Shown here piece by piece: positions 43,677 through 52,096 of a DNA stretch of 64,000 bases. How positions within the stretch are numbered: the first letter of the stretch is position 1; the number at the start of each line of letters is the position of its first letter. Source of the DNA: CAIVVT01 sp052145115. GTDB lineage: Bacteria; Acidobacteriota; Terriglobia; Bryobacterales; Bryobacteraceae. Position numbers and translations under genes: made by a program. The stretch spans positions 1 through 64,000 of the forward strand of contig JBKQPG010000070.1 of assembly GCA_052145115.1 (NCBI GenBank), given 5' to 3'. The notes below the pieces were generated by a model, which was given only the letters and a program-made list of their open reading frames with translations, made no database searches and was not told the origin of the DNA.

Positions 43677-43781
43677 TTAGCAGGGGTCAGGCGGTTCAAA
43701 CTGACCGCCCGATACGTCATCCGATTGCTCATCCGTGAGTTCGTCCGCCGGCTTGGTACCGGGATCCTGGTGGTTGCTCAT
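43677..43781 (-). CDS. Double-glycine leader peptide, family B (core QFEPPDPC)
   Basis: A 34-residue peptide precursor. The leader is charged and ends ELTDEQSDDVSGG, matching the double-glycine consensus L-S/T-x-x-E/Q...-V/I-x-G-G cut by C39 peptidases. The predicted core is QFEPPDPC: eight residues, Pro-rich, with a C-terminal Cys. A strong AGGAAGGAGAG ribosome site precedes the ATG. The N-terminus (MSN) and DELTDEQ block are shared with the peptide at 44060-44167. The C39 ABC transporter at 48514-50718 is the likely processing exporter. Function of the released peptide is unknown. Confidence 0.75.
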   Translation of the reverse strand: MSNHQDPGTKPADELTDEQSDDVSGGQFEPPDPC

Positions 43782-44059
43782 CTTTGGCTCTCCTTCCTCT
43801 CACCTCGCTACGTTCGGCTGCGCCACGCTCCGACAAAATTCCACCGCCCCCTATGCGCGCCTCGCCTGCGCTTGGCTCGCAACGGGGTAGATGAAATCGG
43901 CGCGGCCGGGGAAGCGGGCAATCACCCGCTCACCCGGCCCGCCGCGTTCAACGCTCCCGCCTCGCTCAACTCCTCGACGAGTTCTCGAGGCCCATACCGC
44001 CAAGGCCTTCGGCCTCCCCACAACCCCGGCGGTCCGCTCACTGGTTGAGGCAAAGCAGA

Positions 44060-44167
44060 TTAGGGGTTCGTCGGAGGAGGAACATGCGGATTGCCGCCCG
44101 ACACGGTGCTGGCCTGCTCGTCAGTGAGTTCGTCCTCATGCTTGATCTCGGGATCGTAGTTGCTCAT
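44060..44167 (-). CDS. Double-glycine leader peptide, family B (core NPHVPPPTNP)
   Basis: A 35-residue peptide precursor starting MSNYDPEIKHED, with leader end ELTDEQASTVSGG and a 10-residue predicted core NPHVPPPTNP (four or five prolines, no Cys or Ser for lanthionine formation). The GGAAAGGAAAA site precedes the ATG at suitable distance. The leader is clearly related to the peptide at 43677-43781. A larger frame continues upstream of ATG 44167, but it has no ribosome site and no sequence resembling the sister peptides. Confidence 0.78.
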   Translation of the reverse strand: MSNYDPEIKHEDELTDEQASTVSGGNPHVPPPTNP

Positions 44168-44347
44168 TTGCGGTTTTCCTTTCCTTTGGTTGCGCCATGC
44201 CTGGCGGTTGCACGCGGTTTCAGGGTTTGGCTGCCCGTTGATCACGGGACAACGGAATCTCTCCGCGCCGGAGAAAGTCGATTGGCCAGGCCACCCGGGA
44301 GGGTGTACCACCGCTCACCCGTCACCGGCCGGCCGGCTCGAAAAAAC

Positions 44348-44458
44348 CTATCGGAACAGAACCCCGCCGGAGATCTTATCAGCCTCGGCGTCGCTCAGTT
44401 CGCCGTCAGCATTGCTCTCGGGGTCATTCTTGACTACCCAGTTCATCAAGTCGTTCAT
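44348..44458 (-). CDS. Double-glycine leader peptide, family A (core VLFR)
   Basis: A 36-residue peptide precursor. The N-terminus MNDLMNWVVKNDPES is shared with the peptide at 44552-44683, as are the bases before the start codon (CCGCACAAGGAGAT). The leader ends ELSDAEADKISGG, an almost perfect match to the canonical double-glycine consensus LSxxExxxIxGG. Cleavage there would release only VLFR. The tetrapeptide core is exceptionally short, so this could be a signalling peptide, or the released leader itself could matter. Confidence 0.78.
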   Translation of the reverse strand: MNDLMNWVVKNDPESNADGELSDAEADKISGGVLFR

Positions 44459-44551
44459 CGTGATCTCCTTGTGCGGACTTAGACTCACTTGCAATCCCTC
44501 GCCAACGCTGACCGCCTGGTGCCCTACAGACCGGCCTGAGTGGAATGGGGA

Positions 44552-44683
44552 TCAGCTAGGAAAATGGCCGCCGGTGCAGCAGTCGCCGCCCCCGGAGACT
44601 TCGCCGGCCGCCTCGTCGCTCAGTTCCGCATCAGCCTTGGTCTCGGGATCGTTGTTGACTACCCAGTTCATCAAGTCGTTCAT
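44552..44683 (-). CDS. Double-glycine leader peptide, family A (core GDCCTGGHFPS)
   Basis: A 43-residue peptide precursor beginning MNDLMNWVVNNDPET and ending its leader with ELSDEAAGEVSGG. The predicted 11-residue core is GDCCTGGHFPS, with two adjacent Cys that could form a vicinal disulfide or bind metal, plus a His. A GGGAG ribosome site precedes the ATG, and the untranslated leader matches that of the 44348-44458 gene. First of the four peptide genes in the direction of transcription. Confidence 0.8.
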   Translation of the reverse strand: MNDLMNWVVNNDPETKADAELSDEAAGEVSGGGDCCTGGHFPS

Positions 44684-44732
44684 CCTAATCTCCCTGTGCG
44701 GACTTAAACTCACCTGCAAATCCCTCTCGAGC

Positions 44733-44753
44733 GCTCCAGCCTGAGGCTGGAGC
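44733..44753. other. Perfect 9-bp hairpin upstream of the peptide genes
   Basis: GCTCCAGCC-TGA-GGCTGGAGC has 9-bp perfect arms and a 3-base loop, 50 bases upstream (leftward reading) of the first peptide start at 44683. There is no T-run. It could lie in the 5' untranslated region as an attenuator or stabiliser, or be a regulator-binding site. Confidence 0.45.
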
Positions 44754-45191
44754 CTCTGCCTCGCCCTGCTCTTCCAGGATTCGATTCAGCGGGGGTCAAG
44801 GAAGAATCATCCAACTCGACCCGCTCACCCAGATCCAGGAAGAACCTGCTGTTGCAGTATTAGTATGCAAACGCTATGCCAATCGCCCCTCGACCTCTCC
44901 CAGGCCTCTCCATGCGCGCCGTGGTTCCTCGCAATGTAAAGCAGTCAAAGGAGTTACTGCGTTCAAGCCCGTTTCCTCTGCCGGCGCTTCCCACTTGCCA
45001 GTCCCTTAATGAGCCTTGATATCTTCCTGGAAGTGTCAACATTGTTGTAAATAGATTACCACTTCGTTGACAATTCCAGGCGAAAATCCTTTGAAGATCA
45101 GCGCCAGGCGAACCACGGACTCATCTTGTTGTATTGCGCAGCTCTCAGCAGCAGCAGCATTTTCCAATTCAAGAATGAGCCTGAAGGCGTG

Positions 45192-45345
45192 CTTGACACG
45201 CGGGTGTAACCTCAATCAGGGAGCCCGCATTTGCGGGCTAACAACAGCGTTCTTTGAAAATCGAACAACTGGCGAATACCTGCCCGAAAGATAGCCTTCT
45301 AAATCTATGGATCTAAAAAGCAAAGTCGATATTTAGCTTTGTTCC
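45192..45345 (+). repeat. Repeat element copy 1 with stem-loop and boxA-like motif
   Basis: Shares ordered blocks with the copy at 45484: CTTGACAC, CGGGT, AGCCCGC, TCTTTGAAAAT, GCGAAT, CGAAAGATAG and GCTTTGTTCC, at near-identical spacing. Inside is a perfect stem-loop AGCCCGC-ATTT-GCGGGCT (45222-45239) and a boxA-like GTTCTTTGAAAA (45249-45260), the type of sequence that recruits Nus antitermination factors in rRNA leaders. It may be transcribed rightward as a structured RNA. Function unknown. Confidence 0.55.
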
Positions 45346-45347
45346 TC

Positions 45348-45363
45348 CAAAAACGTGTTTTTG
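45348..45363. terminator. A/T hairpin at the end of repeat copy 1
   Basis: CAAAAAC-GT-GTTTTTG is a perfect 7-bp inverted repeat with a 2-base spacer directly after the first repeat copy. The low GC content and tight loop make a weak terminator; it could also be a protein-binding palindrome. Confidence 0.3.
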
Positions 45364-45483
45364 CATCGTGGCACAGACATTCTTGTCTGCCGCGTGGCCA
45401 TTCGTGCCGACGTTTGGTCCCCCCAGCCCGGTCCCCTCTTCAGCGCTTGGTCCTTCCACCTGCCGGCGCCTCGGTCAAACCAG

Positions 45484-45636
45484 CTTGACACCCGGGTCTA
45501 AGCTGGGTTGATAGCCCGCCTCTGCGGCCCGCCATCATTGCTCTTTGAAAATTCGAATAAGGAGCGAATGTAGAATCGAAAGATAGGAACTAAGTCATTC
45601 ATTCCAAAATATATAAATGGCAATTGGCTTTGTTCC
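45484..45636 (+). repeat. Repeat element copy 2 with boxA-like motif
   Basis: Second copy of the element at 45192, 153 bases long, with a stronger boxA-like sequence GCTCTTTGAAAA (45540-45551). Its stem region (AGCCCGCCTCTGCGGCCCGC) is an imperfect version of copy 1. It ends GGCTTTGTTCCGCA and is followed by a T-rich run (45640-45651). The TTGGCTTTG(T/C)CCGCA-like end is also found in the short copy at 175-190. Confidence 0.55.
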
Positions 45637-45775
45637 GCATTTTTTGTTTTTCGCGCCCCGGCCCTTCGACACCCCTGCCGGGAACCTCTGCAGCGAGTGC
45701 GAGAGCGCAGCGCTCCGCCACACGCCTAAATTGCATGTAACTTATTGTTAATAAATGACTTATTGACGGTCAGGC

Positions 45776-48517
45776 CTAAGCGCTCTGCCGCTGCACCAGG
45801 CGCGCGAACAGCCCTTCCTGCGTCATCAGCTCGTCGTAGCTGCCCTGTTGCACCACGCGTCCGGCCTCGATGACGTAGATCCGGTCGGCCTGCCGGATCG
45901 TGCTCAGCCGGTGCGCCACCAGGATCCGCGTCACCTTGAGGCGGTTCAGACTCGCGGTCACGATGGCCTGCGTGCGGTTGTCCAGCGCACTGGTGGCTTC
46001 GTCGAACACCACGATGCTCGGGTTGCGCACCAGCGCGCGGGCGATCAGCAACCGTTGCCGTTGCCCGCCCGAGATGTTGCCCCCGCCTTCGGAGATCACC
46101 GTGTGCATGCCCATCGGCATGTTCTCGATGTCCTCCGCCAGGCCTGCCGCCCGGGCCGCCTCCCAGGCCTGCTCCATGGTGCAAAAGCCGCCGCTGGCGA
46201 TGTTCTCGAAGATCGAGCCCGACATGATCTTGCCGTCCTGCGTCACCACGCCAATCTGCCGCCGCACCGCCGTGATGTCCAGACTCGACAACTCGTGGCC
46301 GTCGAGGTAGATCGCCCCCGACATCGGCGTCTCGAAGTGCAGCAGCAGGTTGAGGATGGTCGATTTGCCGCTGCCCGAGGGTCCTGTCAGTGCAATGCAC
46401 TGCCCCGGCGTGGCGTGGATCGTCACGCCGTCCAGCGTCAGCGGCCCGTCGTGGCGGTAGCGGAAGGTGGCATGCTCGATATCGATCCGGCCATGCAGCC
46501 GGCCCACGCTCGACTTCGAGGTATCCACCTCGGGAGTCTCCTCGAGGATTCCGCGCACTCGGTTCCACAGGTTGTACGCCACAACCATACCTGCCAGCAC
46601 GTCGGAGGCCTGGGTCAGGCTCGTCAGGAAGAGGGTCTGCGCGGCGATGAAAGCCAGGAACGTGCCCAGCGGCAGCGCCGCTCCGTCCGCGCCCCGCGCC
46701 GTCGGCACGCCGGGCCCCAGCATATACAGGAACGAGAAGGCCAGCGCCAGCACCGGCACGGTCAGGTTGACCAGCCGGATCTCGTCCTTCAACTCCTGCA
46801 CCCGCAAGCTCAGCGTCTGCTTCCGGCTGTACTCCCGGGTCCAATGCGCGAACGCGCGCCGCTCGGCGCCCGCAACACGCAGCTTCGATACCGCGTTGAT
46901 GAGCTGCAGCACCATCCCCGACAGGATCCCGTCCACCTCCTGCACCCGCGCCTGCAGCCGCGACAGCCGGCCCATTCGGATCGCCAGCCAGCCGATCACC
47001 ACCAGGCCGCTGGCCAGCGCGATCGAGCCCAGCTTCAAGTCGTAATAGAACATCAGCACCAGGGTCACGAAGGAGGCCACGCCGGCGAACAGGGCGCGCA
47101 GCGCCTCAGTCGACAGAATCTGCTCCATGCGCGTCAGCGCGTAGGCCCGCGCGCTCAGATCCCCGGCCGTGTGGCGACGGAAAAACGCCGGGCGCAGCTT
47201 GAGCAGGTAATCCCACACCCCCGACTGCAACTCGGTGTAGAGCGCGCTCTGCACCCGCAGCGTCGCCAGCGACTGCGTCAGCAGGAACAGCATCGCCCCG
47301 ACGGCCGAGGCGAGCATCGCCAGCGCCAGTTGCCACACCATGTTGCGGTCGGCGTCGGGGATCGCCTGATCGATCAGCACCGACGTGGCCTGGGGAGCCA
47401 CCAGGCCGAGCGCCATGGCGAAGATGCCCGCCAGAACGATGGTCCGCAGATCGCGCCAGTTGTTCTCGAGCGCGAAGCGGATCAGCGCCATCGTGCGCCG
47501 GTCCCGCGGGAACGACCGGTACAGCACATAGCCTCGCGGCTCCAACGAGAAGGCGGTCTCCGCATCCACGCGCCGCCGGCTCCCGTCGGCCGGGTCGAAC
47601 AGCTCATAGCGCGGTTCGCCAAACACACCCGGATGCGCCGGAAGCAGCGCTACGGGCTGGTTCCCCTCCTTGAGAAACCCCAGCAGTGGACCGTTCTCCT
47701 GCTCCCACCACGGGCCGCTGAGAACCACCATTCGGGTGCGGAATCCGGAGCGCTGCGCGATCGCCGATAAGTAGGAATGCCGGCTTCCATCGTCCACGGC
47801 CGGTCGTATGGTGATGCCCTGGACGCGTCCAATCGCCCGCAACGCCACCAGCAGGCGCGAGCCCTCGAGTGCAATGTGTTCCCGCGCCCCGCTGGCCGTG
47901 GCATCGGCCAGATGCTCCAGGGCGCGCGTGGCTAGCGCCTCGTCCACCCTCTGGCGTTCATCGAACCGGCGCCGGTCTGCCTGCTCCTGGTGCGCCGCCT
48001 TCTCGGACCACGCCTCGTAGAACGCCGGCGTCAGCCGGTCCAGCGCCTGCAGCGAGTTCTCTTCCGGCCAGGGTTGGAAATCCGGGCCGCCGGCGGGCTG
48101 TCCGGTCCCGGCCGCGCGGCCGAGATGCTCCAGCCAATGGGCAATCGCCAGCTCCAATTTCACATCCTGCGTCCGCGGCGGATAGGGCAGCGGCCGGATG
48201 CGGCTCTCCTCGAGCGATAGCGCCATGAGTTGCCAGTCGCCGGCGGGCGCGGGCATGGGCGGTATGATCTCGCCCGGCGCCACGCCGAACAGGAAGTGCC
48301 GCGCGCCCGTGACCGGCCTGTCGTCGCGCTCCCCGGCCGGCTCGCGAGGCGCCGTGCGGGTGACGTCGCCGCGCGCGGCCGCGCTCCGCGTCGCCGCAAA
48401 GATGCCCAGCCCGCCGGATTCCACCTTCCAGGCCGTGCCCGCATCGTCCAGCCACAACGGCTGGTTGTCCCACAACTGGATGCCCCCCGACGGGCCCTTC
48501 ACCGGTAGGCCGCTCAC
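45776..48517 (-). CDS. NHLM-type peptide-export ABC transporter without a C39 peptidase domain
   Basis: A 913-residue fused permease-ATPase. The first ~340 residues form a cytoplasmic domain of the kind found in NHLM-bacteriocin-system ABC proteins and lack the C39 Cys/His pair. Six membrane helices (~355-620) are followed by the ATPase with Walker A GPSGSGKST, ISGGQRQRLLIARAL and Walker B IVVFDEATSALD. The GTG start overlaps the PCAT stop by 4 bases. It probably works alongside the peptidase-containing transporter, in the standard NHLM arrangement of two ABC proteins plus HlyD. Confidence 0.88.
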   Translation of the reverse strand: MSGLPVKGPSGGIQLWDNQPLWLDDAGTAWKVESGGLGIFAATRSAAARGDVTRTAPREPAGERDDRPVTGARHFLFGVAPGEIIPPMPAPAGDWQLMALSLEESRIRPLPYPPRTQDVKLELAIAHWLEHLGRAAGTGQPAGGPDFQPWPEENSLQALDRLTPAFYEAWSEKAAHQEQADRRRFDERQRVDEALATRALEHLADATASGAREHIALEGSRLLVALRAIGRVQGITIRPAVDDGSRHSYLSAIAQRSGFRTRMVVLSGPWWEQENGPLLGFLKEGNQPVALLPAHPGVFGEPRYELFDPADGSRRRVDAETAFSLEPRGYVLYRSFPRDRRTMALIRFALENNWRDLRTIVLAGIFAMALGLVAPQATSVLIDQAIPDADRNMVWQLALAMLASAVGAMLFLLTQSLATLRVQSALYTELQSGVWDYLLKLRPAFFRRHTAGDLSARAYALTRMEQILSTEALRALFAGVASFVTLVLMFYYDLKLGSIALASGLVVIGWLAIRMGRLSRLQARVQEVDGILSGMVLQLINAVSKLRVAGAERRAFAHWTREYSRKQTLSLRVQELKDEIRLVNLTVPVLALAFSFLYMLGPGVPTARGADGAALPLGTFLAFIAAQTLFLTSLTQASDVLAGMVVAYNLWNRVRGILEETPEVDTSKSSVGRLHGRIDIEHATFRYRHDGPLTLDGVTIHATPGQCIALTGPSGSGKSTILNLLLHFETPMSGAIYLDGHELSSLDITAVRRQIGVVTQDGKIMSGSIFENIASGGFCTMEQAWEAARAAGLAEDIENMPMGMHTVISEGGGNISGGQRQRLLIARALVRNPSIVVFDEATSALDNRTQAIVTASLNRLKVTRILVAHRLSTIRQADRIYVIEAGRVVQQGSYDELMTQEGLFARLVQRQSA

Positions 48518-50718
48518 GCCGCGCTCTCCTCGCCCGCGGAGCTCGGATCGTCGGCCAGCAGGCGCAGATAGTGGCCGCCCTCGCGGACCATCGCGGCGTG
48601 CGTGCCGCGCTGCACCACTTTGCCCTGTTCGAGGACGATGATTTCGTCGCAGTCGCGGATCGTGCTCAACCGGTGCGCCACAATCACGCAGCTACAGCCC
48701 CGCCGGCGGATGTTGCGGTCGATCAGCCGCTCGGTTTCGGAGTCCAGCGCGCTGGTGGCTTCGTCCATGATCAGCAGCGCCGGGTTGCAGGCCAGCGCGC
48801 GCGCGATCTCCAGCCGCTGCCGCTGGCCGCCGCTCAGGTTGGCCGCGCCCTCGAGCAGCGAACTCCGGAAGCCGTCGGGCATGGCGCGAATCACGTCGTC
48901 GACCAGCGCGTCCTCGCAGGCCTGCACGACGCTCTCTTCCGGCGTGGAAGCGTCCCACAGCGTCAGGTTGTCGCGCACCGACCCTCCGAACACCAGAATG
49001 TCCTGCTCCACCATGGCCAGCGAATGCGCCATCACCTCGCGCGGGATCTCGCCGGCCGGCACGCCGTCGAACAGGATCTCGCCGCCATTGGGCGGGTACA
49101 GGCCCGCCACCAGTTTGGCGATGGTCGATTTGCCCGACCCGCTGCCGCCCACCAGAGCGATGCGCTGGCCCGGCTCCACGGTGAACGACAGCCCTTCGAT
49201 CAGCGGCGGCACCACCGGGCTGTAGCCGAACGAGACGTCGCGAAACTCCAGCCGCCCCTGCAGCCGCACCGCCCCCAGCCGCGCGCGCTCATTCCACTCC
49301 GGCTCCTGCCCCACGGGGTTGCTGAGCACGTCGTCCAGGCGGTTGAGATCGCCTTCCAGCACCTGCAGCGTCTCGCCCAGGCTCACCAGGCTGATCACCG
49401 GCAGCAGGAAGCTCGTCGTCAGGCTTTGGAATGCAACCAGCTGGCCGATGCTCAGCTTCCCGCTCATCACCTCGAATCCCCCGAACACCAGGATGCACGC
49501 CGTCATCAGGCTCGTCAGGAACCCGGGCACCACGCCCAGCACGTTGTTGGTCTGGCCCAGCTCCGTCTGCGAAATGCCAAGGTTGGCGAAGTAGCCGGCC
49601 CAGCGCGCGAAGAAATCGGACTCCAGCCCCGACGCCTTGAGCGTGCGGATGCTCTGCAGTCCCGCGATGCCGAAGCCCACCGTCTTGCCCATGTTCGCGG
49701 CCAGCCGGTAGTTGCCCTCCACGCGCCGGCGTTCAATCCAGCGCAGCGTGGCGAAGTTCAGCCCCGCGAACGCCGCCGCCACCAGCGACAGCCGCACGTC
49801 GAACTGCATCATCACCGCCAGGTAGAAGATCATCATCAGGAGGTCGATTCCCGTCGTCGCCAGGCGTCCCGAAAGCACCGCGGCCACGTTGTCGTTCAAC
49901 GCGATGCGGCTGCTGATCTCGCCCGCGTAGCGCTGGGCGTAAAAGGCCGCCGGCAGATGGAATAGCTGCCACACGAAGCGCCCCGCCATCGAGACCGCCA
50001 GCTTGATCTGCATGAAGCGCAGCACCCGCAGCTCGATGCTGGTCAGAAACGCCTTCATGAGCGCCGCCATGATCATTCCCAGCACCAGCGGCCGCCCCCA
50101 GTCGCGGAAGCCCTGCACCAGCACCTTGTCCACGAAGGTCTGGGTCAGGGCCGGCGTCGCCAGGCCCGGCAGCACCAGCAGCAGCGCCGTGAAACCCGCG
50201 AACAGCAGCGGGCGCAGCGAGCCTTTCAAGCGCTCGCGAATGCTGGCCACCATACTCTTCTTGCGGCCGCCGGACTGGAACCCGGGCCCCGGCTCCATCA
50301 CCATCGCCACGCCCGTGTAGGACTCGTCGAACTCCTCCAGATCCACGCTGCGCGGGCCGCTGCCCGGATCGTTCAGGTACACCCGGCCGTTGCGGTAGCC
50401 CTCGACCACCAGAAAGTGATTGAAGTTCCAGAAGACGATGTAGGGGTAGCGCAGTTCCTTCAGCCCCGCCAGGTCTTTCTTGAACGCCTTGGCCACCAGG
50501 CCGTAGTTGCGCCCCGCCTTGCACACGTTGGAGCATTTGGAGCCGTCGCGCGAAACCCCGCACTCGCGCCGCAGTACCGCCAACGGAACGATGCGCCGGT
50601 AATAGGCCAGGATGATGCCCAGCGCCGCGGCGCCGCATTCGACGGCCTCCATCTGCAGCACCAGCGGGGTGTGGACTCGCTTCGAAGGGAGCGGCGCCTC
50701 TTTCCTGCTCACTGCCAT
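48514..50718 (-). CDS. Peptidase-containing ABC transporter (C39 peptidase, NHLM/bacteriocin type)
   Basis: A 734-residue exporter that trims double-glycine leaders during export. The N-terminal C39 domain has the catalytic triad Cys28 (MEAVECGAAALG), His101 (WNFNHFLVVEG) and Asp117 (VYLNDPGSG). Six membrane helices (~165-440) and an ATPase follow, with Walker A GGSGSGKST, LSGGQRQRLEIARAL and LLIMDEATSALD. Such proteins cut after GG, and four GG-leader peptides lie just downstream at 43677-44683. A GAGG site precedes the ATG, 42 bases after the HlyD stop. Confidence 0.95.
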   Translation of the reverse strand: MAVSRKEAPLPSKRVHTPLVLQMEAVECGAAALGIILAYYRRIVPLAVLRRECGVSRDGSKCSNVCKAGRNYGLVAKAFKKDLAGLKELRYPYIVFWNFNHFLVVEGYRNGRVYLNDPGSGPRSVDLEEFDESYTGVAMVMEPGPGFQSGGRKKSMVASIRERLKGSLRPLLFAGFTALLLVLPGLATPALTQTFVDKVLVQGFRDWGRPLVLGMIMAALMKAFLTSIELRVLRFMQIKLAVSMAGRFVWQLFHLPAAFYAQRYAGEISSRIALNDNVAAVLSGRLATTGIDLLMMIFYLAVMMQFDVRLSLVAAAFAGLNFATLRWIERRRVEGNYRLAANMGKTVGFGIAGLQSIRTLKASGLESDFFARWAGYFANLGISQTELGQTNNVLGVVPGFLTSLMTACILVFGGFEVMSGKLSIGQLVAFQSLTTSFLLPVISLVSLGETLQVLEGDLNRLDDVLSNPVGQEPEWNERARLGAVRLQGRLEFRDVSFGYSPVVPPLIEGLSFTVEPGQRIALVGGSGSGKSTIAKLVAGLYPPNGGEILFDGVPAGEIPREVMAHSLAMVEQDILVFGGSVRDNLTLWDASTPEESVVQACEDALVDDVIRAMPDGFRSSLLEGAANLSGGQRQRLEIARALACNPALLIMDEATSALDSETERLIDRNIRRRGCSCVIVAHRLSTIRDCDEIIVLEQGKVVQRGTHAAMVREGGHYLRLLADDPSSAGEESAA

Positions 50719-50726
50719 GCCATTCC

Positions 50727-50760
50727 TCAGTAGTTCCCCGACGCTAGTAAATCCCCGACG
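50727..50760. repeat. Imperfect 17-bp tandem repeat between hlyD-like and PCAT genes
   Basis: Two 17-base units ending in CCCCGACG lie head to tail (50727-50743 and 50744-50760), matching at 13 of 17 positions. They fill the gap between the two exporter genes. Probably a small duplication; no clear function. Confidence 0.45.
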
Positions 50761-52077
50761 TTAATAAATTCCGGATGACTCGCGCAGAATGGGCATCAGA
50801 TACGTGATCGGCGCGCGCCCCTCGATCGTCACCCGGCTCAGGTGCGTCAGCCCCGACGACATCTTCAGGTTCGGCCCGCGCGACGACGACCAGCGGTAAC
50901 CGCTGAAGGTCGCGGGGTCGGTCTCCAGCCGGGCCGTGACTTCGATATACGCGCCGCTGCTCATCAGCGACTGGACGACGTCCGGATTCCCGATCACGCT
51001 CAGCGCCCCCTCGCGCGTCACCGGCAGCGGGGAGACCTTGGTCACCGTGCTCAGGATGCCGCCGAAGCGCTGGCGCTCCACCGTGTCGGGCGTCACCTGG
51101 ATGCGCATACCCGGCTGGATCTTCTTGCCGTCGGCGATGGGGAAGTAGGAGATGCTGGTCAGCGTCGAGTCGGGATCCTCGATCTGCAGCGAGAGCACCG
51201 CCGTGCCGGGCGCCAGCACCTGGCCGGGCGTGGCCAGCACTTCCATCACGCGTCCGGCGAACTCCGACCGGATATCCCCGTTTTGCCGCAGTTGAACCTC
51301 GTTGAGGGCTATGGTGTCGTTGATCTGCCCGACCTGGTTGTGGCGCGCCATGGTGGATTCGAGAGTCTCGCGGTCGAGCTGCGCTTCGCGCGTCGCGATC
51401 TGCCTGGTCTGCCCGTCGATCTCCGACAGCTTGGCCTTGTATTCCGCGATGCGGATGTCGTTGTCGCGGTATGCGAATTCCGCATCCGAGACATCGTGCG
51501 CGGCGCGTCCCAGCAGCCCCTGCTTCACCATTTCGTGCACCGCGGCGCGATGCTCCTCCAGCGGCTGGACCAGCGCCTGCGCGTTGGCCAGCGAAGCCTC
51601 CAGCGTGGAACGCTGCACCGCCAGCGAGCTGCGCTCGGCGGCGTCCTGCTGCAGTTGCAGTTGCAGCCGCTGCTGGTCCGACGCGGTCTTGACGTGGTCC
51701 TGCCCCGTCAGCGTCGCCACCGTCGCGCGGTCCTCTTCGATGCGCTTGCGGATCTCGGACTGGTCCAGCTTGCCGATGATCTGGCCCGTCTGCACCTCGT
51801 CGCCGGCGCGCACCGTCAGCGCCAGCAGCCGGCCGCCGCCCAGGGATTGCACGCGCACCACGCGCCGCGGCTTCAGCAGCACCCCGCGGCCGGACACGAC
51901 CGTCGGCACGCTCCCGGCGAAGGCCCAGAAAAGCGCCAGCCCGAACAGGACTCCGGTGACCAGCACCGGCATCCAGTCGCGCCGGTGCACCGCCGGCACC
52001 AGCCGCTCCAGATTGTCCGGTGAAGCGAAGCGCTCCAGCGCCTTGGCGCGGTAGAGGTTGGTGTTCCTGGAGGCCAT
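50761..52077 (-). CDS. HlyD-family adaptor of the peptide exporter (NHLM type)
   Basis: A 438-residue membrane fusion protein. A cytoplasmic start (NLERLVPAVHRRDW) is followed by one membrane helix (PVLVTGVLFGLALFWAFAG), a lipoyl-type beta segment, a coiled coil (~110-260) and a C-terminal beta domain. It bridges inner-membrane ABC transporters to an outer-membrane channel. It lies between the cyclic-nucleotide-binding gene (20 bases) and the PCAT gene (42 bases) as part of one leftward operon. No dedicated TolC gene is adjacent; the TolC at 37741 belongs to the drug-efflux operon. Confidence 0.93.
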   Translation of the reverse strand: MASRNTNLYRAKALERFASPDNLERLVPAVHRRDWMPVLVTGVLFGLALFWAFAGSVPTVVSGRGVLLKPRRVVRVQSLGGGRLLALTVRAGDEVQTGQIIGKLDQSEIRKRIEEDRATVATLTGQDHVKTASDQQRLQLQLQQDAAERSSLAVQRSTLEASLANAQALVQPLEEHRAAVHEMVKQGLLGRAAHDVSDAEFAYRDNDIRIAEYKAKLSEIDGQTRQIATREAQLDRETLESTMARHNQVGQINDTIALNEVQLRQNGDIRSEFAGRVMEVLATPGQVLAPGTAVLSLQIEDPDSTLTSISYFPIADGKKIQPGMRIQVTPDTVERQRFGGILSTVTKVSPLPVTREGALSVIGNPDVVQSLMSSGAYIEVTARLETDPATFSGYRWSSSRGPNLKMSSGLTHLSRVTIEGRAPITYLMPILRESSGIY

Positions 52078-52096
52078 TCCCGCTCGATTCTCCGTC

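Larger units (their letters stand above)
44684..45775. other. Long AT-richer intergenic region between peptide genes and exporter operon
   Basis: About 1.1 kb without a convincing protein gene. It contains a perfect hairpin (44733-44753), two diverged copies of a ~154-bp repeat with boxA-like motifs (45192-45345 and 45484-45636), an A/T hairpin (45348-45363) and AT-rich patches (e.g. 45600-45620) that contrast with the surrounding GC-rich genes. The leftward promoter of the peptide genes probably lies here. Small frames on both strands were examined and none has a ribosome site or GG leader. Confidence 0.5.

Noticed and set aside
44860..45042. 60-residue leftward frame that might be a fifth peptide precursor
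   Set aside because: It has neither a ribosome site nor a double-glycine leader, and no similarity to the four peptide genes.
45067..45294. 75-residue rightward frame overlapping repeat copy 1
   Set aside because: It runs through the conserved repeat and boxA-like motif, lacks a ribosome site and has no counterpart frame in repeat copy 2.
45192..45636. CRISPR array or leader, suggested by repeated units and boxA-like motifs
   Set aside because: Only two long, diverged units are present, with no short regular repeats or spacers and no cas genes in the window.
45848..47770. 640-codon rightward frame opposite the NHLM ABC gene
   Set aside because: Antisense to an ABC transporter with intact Walker motifs; translation is His/Arg/Gln-rich without any fold.
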